Assembly (NCBI GenBank): GCA_024636105.1
Contig: JAGXHO010000194.1
Location: 1 to 7,937, forward strand
Length of the DNA stretch: 7,937 nucleotides
Reading direction: 5' to 3'
Origin: Trueperaceae bacterium
GTDB lineage: Bacteria > Deinococcota > Deinococci > Deinococcales > Trueperaceae
Positions 1-4,865 of this stretch are shown here, in pieces. Below the pieces are notes generated by a model, which did not search any database, was not told the origin of the DNA, and saw nothing but the letters and a program-made list of their open reading frames with translations. The translations under genes were made by a program, and so were the position numbers. Numbering within the stretch: the stretch's first letter is position 1; the number at the start of each line of letters is the position of its first letter.

Positions 1-883
1 GGCCACGAGTGCCGACCGCCCCGCCGAGCACCCCTTGGCCCAAGCGATCGTGAACGCCGCGACCGCGCGAGGCCTCGAGCCCCCCGAACCAGAAGGGTTC
101 GCCGCGGTGCCCGGCCATGGGGTCGACGCCACCGTAGCCGGCCGCCGGGTTCTGATCGGCAACCGCAAGCTCATGCAGCGCGAAAGGATCGACGCCCGCG
201 CCCTCGATCGCGTGGTCACGGATTTGCAAGGCGAAGGCAAGACTGCCATGTACCTCGCCGTCGACGGCCGCGCAGCCGGCGTCGTCGCCGTAGCAGACAC
301 CATCAAAGAGGACTCCATCGAAGCCATCAAGGCCATGCAGGCCATGGGCATCGAAGTCATCATGCTCACCGGCGACAACGAACGTACCGCCCAGGCCATC
401 GCCAAGCAGGTAGGGATCACCCGCATCCTCGCCGACGTCCTGCCGGAGGACAAAGCCCACGAGGTGCACCAGCTCAAGAGCCGCGCCAAGAAGGGTCACA
501 AGGTAGGCATGGTCGGCGATGGCATCAACGACGCGCCGGCACTCGTCGAGGCCGACGTCGGCTTCGCGATCGGCACCGGCACCGACGTCGCCATCGAAGC
601 GGCCGACATCACCCTCATGTCCGGCAGCCTCAAGGGCGTCGCGTACGCCATCGAAGTCTCCAAGGCGACGATGCGCAACGCCACGCAGAGCCTCTTCGGC
701 GCCTTCATCTACAACACCCTCGGCATCCCCATCGCCGTCGGCCTTCTCTACCCCCTCTTCGGCATCCTGCTCTCGCCCGTCTTCGCCGCCGCCGCGATGG
801 CCCTCAGCAGCATCACGGGCGTGGCCAACGCCAACCGCCTGCGCCGCTTCGCACCCAGGAGCTTCAAGGAGGCAAAAGCATGA
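1..883 (+). CDS. copA: Cu(I)-exporting P1B-type ATPase, C-terminal part (5' end off window)
   Basis: ATP-driven export of Cu(I) from the cytoplasm across the inner membrane. The frame is already open at base 2, so the gene begins upstream; a TTG at 35 is only an internal Leu. What is present is most of the nucleotide-binding half, the hinge and the last two membrane helices. Visible motifs are EHPLAQAIV (the HP motif of the N domain, bases 26-52), a GHG nucleotide-binding motif near 113, MLTGDN near 362, and GDGINDAPAL at 515-544. The final helices carry YN (about 710-715) and M-A-L-S-S (about 798-812), which match the TM7 and TM8 copper ligands of the Cu+/Ag+ subgroup PIB-1. The DKTGT phosphorylation site, actuator domain, CPC helix and any N-terminal metal domains lie off the left edge. 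The stop overlaps the next start by 4 nt (ATGA), so the two genes are translationally coupled. Silver is the other plausible substrate. Confidence 0.95.
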   Translation, partial: ATSADRPAEHPLAQAIVNAATARGLEPPEPEGFAAVPGHGVDATVAGRRVLIGNRKLMQRERIDARALDRVVTDLQGEGKTAMYLAVDGRAAGVVAVADTIKEDSIEAIKAMQAMGIEVIMLTGDNERTAQAIAKQVGITRILADVLPEDKAHEVHQLKSRAKKGHKVGMVGDGINDAPALVEADVGFAIGTGTDVAIEAADITLMSGSLKGVAYAIEVSKATMRNATQSLFGAFIYNTLGIPIAVGLLYPLFGILLSPVFAAAAMALSSITGVANANRLRRFAPRSFKEAKA

Positions 884-1257
884 CCACCGCGGAAGTGATC
901 GTCACCCTAGCTGGCCTCGCCACCATCGCCTGGATCGTCTGGTACTTCTGGATCTTCAGGAAAGAGGGGGTCACCGTGACCGAGATCGCCGGAGTGCAGC
1001 GCGCGGCCATCACCGTGAAGGGGGGGTACGACCCCGACACCGTCACAGTGAGGCTCGGCAAACCCGTTCGGCTTGACTTCACCCGCCGCGAAGCCAGCCT
1101 CTGCAGCGAGATGGTCCTCTTCGACGGGATCGGCAAGAGCGCCACACTGCCCGAGAACGAGACCGTCAGCATCGAGTTCACGCCCGACAAGGCCGGCGAG
1201 ATCCCCTTCCAATGCCAGATGGGCATGCTTCGCGGCCGGGTCATCGTCACCAACTGA
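880..1257 (+). CDS. Membrane-anchored cupredoxin-like protein, histidine-free
   Basis: A 125-residue protein starting at the ATG inside the copA ATGA overlap, with AAGGAGG at 866-872 and a 7-nt spacer. Residues 4-26 form one hydrophobic, Trp-rich helix that is either a signal anchor or uncleaved signal peptide; the rest should face outside the cytoplasm. Residues about 40-125 look like the EfeO/plastocyanin-type cupredoxin domain: alternating strands, ExxVSIEFTPDKAGEIPFQC, then MGMLRGRVIV at the end. Classical blue-copper proteins bind copper with His, Cys, His and Met. This protein has no His at all; candidate ligands are C75, C112, M114 and M116, a soft set that would suit Cu(I). Position right after copA suggests it accepts or buffers exported copper, but that is inference. 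A structural role without metal is possible. Fold call is firm, function less so. Confidence 0.85.
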   Translation: MTTAEVIVTLAGLATIAWIVWYFWIFRKEGVTVTEIAGVQRAAITVKGGYDPDTVTVRLGKPVRLDFTRREASLCSEMVLFDGIGKSATLPENETVSIEFTPDKAGEIPFQCQMGMLRGRVIVTN

Positions 1258-1269
1258 GAAATCGGCCCC

Positions 1270-1299
1270 GGCGGGGCGCCCGCTAACGGGCGCCCCGCC
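1270..1299 (+). other. Perfect 13-bp GC hairpin between cupredoxin and HMA genes
   Basis: GGCGGGGCGCCCG at 1270-1282 and its exact reverse complement at 1287-1299 enclose a CTAA loop. It begins 12 nt after the cupredoxin stop and ends 15 nt before the next ATG. No T-run follows (the next bases are AGAGAGGAACCC), so it is not a canonical intrinsic terminator. It could be a T-less terminator, an mRNA-stabilising 3' end, or a processing site that sets different levels of the two gene pairs. The AGAGGA ribosome site of the next gene starts only 3 nt after the stem. Confidence 0.7.
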
Positions 1300-1314
1300 A
1301 GAGAGGAACCCACC

Positions 1315-1689
1315 ATGGACCGCACCGACAACCATTGCAGCGACCGCACGGAACGACACGACGACTGCCACGTCGAGCCGATCGAACCCTCCCCCCACCA
1401 TCACGACGACGGGCCCCGCGAGGTCGCCTACCTGACCATTCACGGCATGGGCTGCCCCACCTGCGTGACCCGCGTCCGCAACGCCCTCCTCGCCACCCCG
1501 GGCGTGATCACCGCCGACGTGCGCCTCGACGCCCAGCACGGGAGCGTGGTCTACGACCCGGCATACACGAACGCCGAACGGCTCGAGGACGCCGTTGTCG
1601 AGATGGGGCGCGCCAGCCGGCACGCCTACCACGCCTTCACGACCGCCATTCGAGTCGTCGACCGCCGCAGTGATCACCACCCGCGATGA
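1315..1689 (+). CDS. Heavy-metal-associated (HMA) domain protein with His-rich N-terminus
   Basis: A 124-residue soluble protein, likely a cytoplasmic Cu(I) chaperone or buffer of the CopZ type. Residues about 36-100 are an HMA domain: EVAYLTIHGMGCPTC supplies the GMxCxxC copper site (C47, C50), followed by the usual helix, VITADVRLDAQHGSVVYDP strands and a final helix. Typical CopZ proteins are about 70 residues, so this one is longer. The first 32 residues hold six His and two Cys, with HHH at 28-30, and the C-terminus has more His (H103, H106, H121, H122); these are possible extra metal sites. AGAGGA at 1302-1307 lies 7 nt before the ATG. The stop overlaps the YHS gene start by ATGA. The family normally hands Cu(I) to the P1B ATPase, which fits copA two genes upstream. 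Metal choice is inferred, not shown. Confidence 0.88.
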   Translation: MDRTDNHCSDRTERHDDCHVEPIEPSPHHHDDGPREVAYLTIHGMGCPTCVTRVRNALLATPGVITADVRLDAQHGSVVYDPAYTNAERLEDAVVEMGRASRHAYHAFTTAIRVVDRRSDHHPR

Positions 1690-1922
1690 CGCGCGACGAC
1701 GCGAACGCCACCGCGAAGCGCCCAGCCCACGCGCTGGACCGCTCCCACACCGAACTTGCGATCGACCCGGTCTGCGGGCAGGTCGTCGACCCCACGACCG
1801 TCACCACGCACCGGCGCTACGAAGGAACGACGTACCACTTCTGTTGCCGCGGCTGCCAATCTGCGTTCGACGCTCGTCCGGAGGCCTACCACGCCGGACG
1901 CGGACACATTCCGTACGCGTAG
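1686..1922 (+). CDS. YHS-domain protein, probable metal binder
   Basis: A 78-residue protein starting at the ATG in the overlap with the HMA gene; no separate ribosome site is evident, so translation is probably coupled. Residues 26-72 form a YHS domain: DPVCGQVVDP at 27-36, then Y-E-G-T-T-Y-H-F-C-C-R-G-C at 45-57 and AF...PEAY at 60-68. Cysteines C30, C53, C54 and C57 are the candidate metal ligands, as in the related TRASH-type fold. YHS domains occur alone in copper and mercury clusters and also fused to the N-terminus of CopA-like ATPases, so a role beside the HMA protein in cytoplasmic metal handling fits. No signal peptide or membrane segment is seen. The first 22 residues look like a disordered leader; a later start is possible, but the coupled ATG is the simplest reading. 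Confidence 0.88.
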   Translation: MTRDDANATAKRPAHALDRSHTELAIDPVCGQVVDPTTVTTHRRYEGTTYHFCCRGCQSAFDARPEAYHAGRGHIPYA

Positions 1923-1929
1923 CGGACGC

Positions 1930-1957
1930 GGGCAGCCCACGCCAGTGTGCGCTGCCC
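1930..1957 (+). other. Imperfect hairpin upstream of truncated CBM48 gene
   Basis: GGGCAGC at 1930-1936 pairs with GCTGCCC at 1951-1957. After one C-C mismatch, CAC at 1938-1940 pairs with GTG at 1947-1949, leaving a 6-nt loop. There is no T-run after it, so it is not a standard terminator. It sits between the YHS stop and the GAGGAGG ribosome site at 1963-1969, and could end or protect the copper mRNA. Confidence 0.4.
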
Positions 1958-1974
1958 CACCCGAGGAGGTCGCC

Positions 1975-2091
1975 ATGATCCGTCTCCGCGCTCATAAGAA
2001 CGGCCGCACGACGGTCACCTTCACGCTGCCCAACGCGCCCGACGTGAGCCACGTCAGCGTCGTCGGCGACTTCAACGTGCTTCACACATGA
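1975..2091 (+). pseudogene. Truncated CBM48 / isoamylase-N-type protein (5' fragment)
   Basis: A 38-codon frame with a strong ribosome site (GAGGAGG at 1963-1969, 5-nt spacer before ATG). The sequence MIRLRAHKNG...TVTFTLPNAP...VSVVGDFN reads like the start of a small glycogen-binding CBM48/AMPK-beta-like domain, where GDFN (residues 31-34) is normally followed by a Trp and about 50 more residues. Here VLHT and a stop follow GDFN. None of the three forward frames downstream restores a recognisable CBM48 continuation, so this looks like deletion or replacement of the 3' part, not one frameshift. The intact signals may mean it is still translated and coupled to the downstream frame through ATGA at 2088-2091. 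A genuine small peptide gene is less likely. Confidence 0.65.
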
Positions 2092-2183
2092 CGCGCCCAG
2101 GAAGCGCCACGCCGTCCGAACCCCGCGCGAGCCCGGTGCCGCTCACCCCACGCCGCACGGCATCGAGCTCGACCGGGGAGCCG

Positions 2184-2468
2184 ATGGCACGCCTACAGCT
2201 CGCGAACGACGCCCGGCGGGAGGCGGCGCTCCGCTTGAAGAGCGCGCGGGGGCACCTCGACGCCATCATCCGCATGCTCGAGAGCGACGAGCCGTACTGC
2301 ATCGACGTGCTCCAGCAGCTCAAGGCGGTCACCGGCGCCTTGGCCAAGGTCAGCGCCAGCGTGCTCCGATCGCACGTCCGCGAACATGTCGCGCGACCAG
2401 CCTCTTCGCAGGAGGCGGACGCGCTCGTGGACGAGCTGATGATGGCGCTGCGGTACCACCGCGTTTAG
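2184..2468 (+). CDS. csoR: CsoR/RcnR-family metal-sensing transcriptional repressor
   Basis: An all-helical DNA-binding repressor (DUF156 family) that lets go of DNA when it binds metal. From the ATG at 2184 the protein has 94 residues, the family's usual size. Core features are LKSARGHLDAIIRMLE (18-33), YCIDVLQQLKAV (38-49) and SHVREHV (63-69). The likely metal ligands are C39, H64 and H68, a Cys-His-His set; most CsoR have Cys-His-Cys, while the Thermus thermophilus CsoR and the RcnR group carry His at the last position. The same frame is open from an ATG at 2088, overlapping the CBM48 fragment stop. The extra 32 residues are Pro/Ser/Thr-rich and unlike the family, so I prefer 2184, although GGGGAG at 2175-2180 is only 3 nt away. 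The probable target is the copper cluster just upstream; no operator was recognised here. Nickel or cobalt sensing is the alternative. Confidence 0.85.
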   Translation: MARLQLANDARREAALRLKSARGHLDAIIRMLESDEPYCIDVLQQLKAVTGALAKVSASVLRSHVREHVARPASSQEADALVDELMMALRYHRV

Positions 2469-2548
2469 CGAGGTCCCATGCAGCTTTTGCACCTGACCCC
2501 GATACCCCACGGCGCCCCGTCCGCGTCAGCCCCGACGAACGCGTCGAG

Positions 2549-2779
2549 ATGGTCTTGGCACAGGCACCGTCAGCGTCGTTCCACGTCGGCGCCAGGTCGC
2601 ACGTCGCGCTGTCGTGGCACCAGCACCAACCGCTGTACCGCGACCCGGGCCGGCCGATCGGCCGCGGCTCCTACTGCCCGCCGTGGGTCCGCCTTCGCAG
2701 TGTCCGGGACGGCTGCGCCATCGCGCACCTGGTCGGCGAACTTCCGGCCGTCCACCGGTCGGCCTTCACACCCGCTTGA
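2549..2779 (+). pseudogene. GH57-type glycoside hydrolase, N-terminal fragment
   Basis: This fills most of the 355-nt gap between csoR and lgt. The frame is open from inside csoR; the first ATG is at 2549. Residues 21-69 read LSWHQHQPLYRDPG...GSY-C-PPWVRLRSVRD...AHLVGELPAVH, which matches the N-terminal part of family 57 glycosidases, including conserved region 1 (HQP, residues 26-28). The usual continuation into the TFNLTP segment becomes RSAFTPA followed by TGA. The catalytic Glu and Asp regions are absent, so no enzyme activity is expected. Changes inside the match, such as C43, C56 and RS for LH after WVR, also suggest decay. There is no convincing ribosome site. It may be the remnant of a glycogen-metabolism gene that once sat near the CBM48 gene. 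The similarity was judged by eye and is strong around HQHQP and PPWVRL. Confidence 0.6.
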
Positions 2780-2823
2780 TGATTCCTCGATACCGTTGAG
2801 GGGATTCCTGCAAGGAGGCTCGA

Positions 2824-3771
2824 GTGGACCCCATCCTCGTCCAGATCGGCCCGATCGCCATCCGTTGGTACGGCGTGCTCATCGCCCTTGGCGTCGTCGC
2901 GGGTGGCGCTTGGGGCGTGCGCGAAGCGCGCCGGCGGGGCTTGGATCCTGACGCCCTGCTCGACATGGCTCCCTGGCTCGTGCTCGGCGGCATCCTCGGG
3001 GCCCGCCTCGTGTTCGTCGCCACGAGCCCAGGCGCGGTGTTCGGTCCCGGCTCGACGCCACTCGACGCCTTCGCCATCTGGGAAGGCGGCGCCAGCATTC
3101 ACGGCGGCGTCCTCGGCGCCGTCGCCGCCACGTGGCTCTACGCCCGAGCCAAACGCCTGAACATGTGGGCGTACCTGGACCTCATGACGCCCGCAGGCGC
3201 TCTTGGGATCATCGGTGGACGACTCGGCAACATCATGAACGGAAGCGACACCACCGGGCGACTCACGCGCTGGCCCATCGGCGTCACGTGGCCCGAACCC
3301 GGTCAGGACACCTTCGGCGCGTTCGGCCGGGTCGTGTTCGGAGACGACCTGTGGAGTGGCTACCGGGGCATCTGCGATCTCGGCGCGGACGCAGCCCTCG
3401 CGCAGTGCGCGCAACTCGGTGGCGAGATCGTGCGCGGCCCGGTCCACTTCACGCAGTTCTACGGTGTGCTCGTCGGCGTCCTGCTCGTCCCGATCGTCTG
3501 GTGGGCCTTCCGGCGCGCCAAGCGCCCCGGTTTCGCGTTCTGGCACTTCGTCCTCTGGTACTCCGTGATCCGCTCCGTCATCGAGGAGCCGTTCCGAGAC
3601 AACCCACTTCCCATCCGACTCTTCGTTTCCGACGGCATCGACGGCGTCGGCGTCGGCCTTTTCACGTTGACGCAGATCGTAAGCCTCGCGCTCGTCCTCC
3701 TCGCCATAGCGATGCTGGCGCGCGTCGCCCGTTCGCGGGACCCCGCCGCCCCCGAACGCCCCCCATCGTGA
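2824..3771 (+). CDS. lgt: Prolipoprotein diacylglyceryl transferase
   Basis: Inner-membrane enzyme that moves diacylglycerol from phosphatidylglycerol to the lipobox Cys of prelipoproteins, the first step of lipoprotein maturation. The start is GTG at 2824, with AAGGAGG at 2812-2818 and a 5-nt spacer; the protein is 315 residues, slightly longer than the E. coli enzyme. Family landmarks are IRWYG (Y16), WEGGASIHGG (H93), the signature GGRLGNIMNG at 131-140 (R133, N136, N139) and IRSVIEEPFR (R250, E254, R258). The signature Glu that normally follows NG is Ser here (S141, then D142). Residues about 156-207 form a long hydrophilic loop with C184 and C195, before HFTQFYG, the counterpart of HPSQLYE. 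About seven membrane helices are expected. Being next to a copper cluster, it may be a second, island-borne lgt or simply the chromosomal copy; the window cannot decide. Confidence 0.95.
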   Translation: MDPILVQIGPIAIRWYGVLIALGVVAGGAWGVREARRRGLDPDALLDMAPWLVLGGILGARLVFVATSPGAVFGPGSTPLDAFAIWEGGASIHGGVLGAVAATWLYARAKRLNMWAYLDLMTPAGALGIIGGRLGNIMNGSDTTGRLTRWPIGVTWPEPGQDTFGAFGRVVFGDDLWSGYRGICDLGADAALAQCAQLGGEIVRGPVHFTQFYGVLVGVLLVPIVWWAFRRAKRPGFAFWHFVLWYSVIRSVIEEPFRDNPLPIRLFVSDGIDGVGVGLFTLTQIVSLALVLLAIAMLARVARSRDPAAPERPPS

Positions 3772-3824
3772 TCGGACGCCGCCGCTTCGCAACGCGACGT
3801 CACCTCCAGGAAGGAGACAGCACT

Positions 3825-4421
3825 ATGCCAAACACAGCGCCCGACACCCACTACCCCGAGCCGAGGATCACCCGCTTCCTCTTCGCCTCCAAGGCGATGG
3901 CGCCGCTGTGGACCATCGTCCGCATCTACCTGGGCTGGCAATGGCTCACGTCCGGCTGGGGGAAGGTAACCGGCGGTGGCTGGATCGGTGCTGAGGCCGG
4001 GGGAGCGGTCCGCGGGTTCCTGAACCGCGCGCTCGAGCTCTCCGTCGGTGAGCGTCCATCGGTGACCGGCTGGTACGCCTGGCTGATCGAGAACGTGTTC
4101 CTGCCGAACGCCGCGGTGATGAGCCACTTCGTCGCCTTCGGAGAGCTGCTCGTCGGCATCGCCTTGATCACGGGCTTCCTGACCGGCGCCAGCGCCTTCG
4201 TCGGTGGCCTGATGAACGCCGCGTTCCTGCTGGCTGGTACCGTCTCGAGCAACCCAGTCATGTTCTTCCTCGCCACTTGGGTCGTCCTCGCGTGGCGCGT
4301 AGCCGGCTACTACGGCCTGGACTACTGGATCTTGCCGAGGATCGGGGCGCCGCGCGGCGGGTTCGGTGCCGGACGGTCGACGAGCAGGGTACGCGAGCCC
4401 GAACCCCACGGTCAGCATTGA
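3825..4421 (+). CDS. DoxX-family integral membrane protein
   Basis: A 198-residue membrane protein starting at ATG 3825, with AAGGAG at 3811-3816. Hydrophobic stretches lie near residues 26-46, 100-119, 122-139 and 144-163. The motifs RIYLGWQWLTSGWGKVTG (33-50), GELLVGIALITGFLTGASAFVGG (106-128) and WVVLAWRVAGYYGLDYWILP (152-171) are those of the DoxX/DoxD-like family. DoxD in archaea is the large subunit of thiosulfate:quinone oxidoreductase, but most bacterial DoxX proteins lack a proven reaction; links to redox stress have been proposed. A periplasmic loop at about 51-99 and a Gly/Arg-rich tail (175-198) flank the helices. It follows lgt by 53 nt and could share its mRNA. No partner DoxA is present. 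The family call is solid, the specific activity unknown. Confidence 0.85.
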   Translation: MPNTAPDTHYPEPRITRFLFASKAMAPLWTIVRIYLGWQWLTSGWGKVTGGGWIGAEAGGAVRGFLNRALELSVGERPSVTGWYAWLIENVFLPNAAVMSHFVAFGELLVGIALITGFLTGASAFVGGLMNAAFLLAGTVSSNPVMFFLATWVVLAWRVAGYYGLDYWILPRIGAPRGGFGAGRSTSRVREPEPHGQH

Positions 4422-4490
4422 CGAGCGCTCCCGGAACCCGTACGAACCACGGCCCGCTCTGGAGCCGCTCGCACGCAAGGACGGGTCTCG

Positions 4491-4766
4491 ATGCGAGGCG
4501 GCCCAGACGGCAGCGGTGCCGGATCGGACCGCGGCGTGATGGGCTTCGGACTCGGCATGGGAGGAGGTGCATTCATGGGCATCCTGTTGATCCTGGTTCT
4601 CGTCGCCGTCGTCGTCTGGTTCGCTCGCAGCGGCGACCTGGCGCGTTGGGCTGGCCAACGTGGCGCCCCGACGAGCGACTCCGCACTCGAGACGCTCCGC
4701 CACCGCTACGCGCGCGGAGAGATCGACGCCGAAGAGTTCGAGCGCCGCAAGGCCGATCTAGCGTAA
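4491..4766 (+). CDS. Small membrane protein with C-terminal SHOCT domain
   Basis: A 91-residue protein. The start at ATG 4491 has AAGGA at 4477-4481 with a 9-nt spacer; an internal ATG at 4539 would give a shorter protein beginning MGFGLGMGGG. The N-terminus is Gly/Met-rich (18-30), residues 28-45 form one membrane helix (FMGILLILVLVAVVVWFA), a polar linker follows, and residues 65-90 are a SHOCT domain (ALETLRHRYARGEID, EEFERRKADL). SHOCT is a short helical module, usually at protein ends, thought to aid oligomerisation or binding of partners; it has no catalytic residues. Similar one-helix SHOCT proteins often occur in metal-stress and membrane gene clusters, but no substrate can be named. 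The gene lies 69 nt after doxX and is the last gene before the restriction-like locus. Confidence 0.8.
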   Translation: MRGGPDGSGAGSDRGVMGFGLGMGGGAFMGILLILVLVAVVVWFARSGDLARWAGQRGAPTSDSALETLRHRYARGEIDAEEFERRKADLA

Positions 4767-4768
4767 CG

Positions 4769-4837
4769 GCGCTCCGGTGCAAGCCGGTCCCGGCGGTACG
4801 TTCGACGGACTGCGCACCTTGCCTCGCGCTCCGGTGC
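4769..4837 (+). repeat. 12-bp direct repeat in the gap before the nuclease gene
   Basis: GCGCTCCGGTGC occurs at 4769-4780 and again at 4826-4837, 57 nt apart start to start, inside the 99-nt gap between the SHOCT gene and the helicase-nuclease gene. The two copies are identical; the flanking bases differ. It may be a regulatory repeat, a trace of recombination at the junction, or chance in GC-rich DNA. Confidence 0.45.
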
Positions 4838-4848
4838 GCGACCCGGGC

Positions 4849-4854
4849 TACCAT
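4849..4854 (+). promoter_or_regulatory. Possible -10 element giving a near-leaderless mRNA
   Basis: TACCAT lies 11 nt before the ATG at 4866. If used as a -10 box, transcription would start about 4-6 nt before the ATG, giving an almost leaderless message. This would explain the lack of any purine-rich ribosome site upstream of 4866. No good -35 box is seen at the right distance, so this is tentative. Confidence 0.25.
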
Positions 4855-4865
4855 GGCACCACGCC

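Noticed and set aside
35..40. TTG at 35 as a start for the CopA-like frame
   Set aside because: The frame is open upstream and already carries the conserved EHPL motif before this point, so this is an internal Leu codon of a gene that begins off the window.
2491..2530. C-rich run with ATACCCC resembling half of a CsoR operator
   Set aside because: No matching G-rich half follows at the right distance, and the site would lie downstream of csoR.
2651..2664. 14-bp palindrome CGGCCGATCGGCCG
   Set aside because: It falls inside the GH57 fragment coding Gly-Arg-Pro-Ile-Gly-Arg and can arise from GC-rich codon choice; no sign that it is a separate site.
2781..2809. Repeated GATTCCT and a weak CCTCGA/TTGAGG hairpin before lgt
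   Set aside because: The stem needs a G-T pair and is only 6 bp; no convincing -35/-10 pair accompanies it. Not strong enough to call a regulatory site.
2671..3792. 373-codon minus-strand frame over lgt
   Set aside because: Shadow of lgt in high-GC DNA; composition is charged and low in hydrophobics, with no motif or ribosome site.
3459..4703. 414-codon minus-strand frame over lgt, doxX and the SHOCT gene
   Set aside because: It crosses three well supported plus-strand genes and shows no domain.
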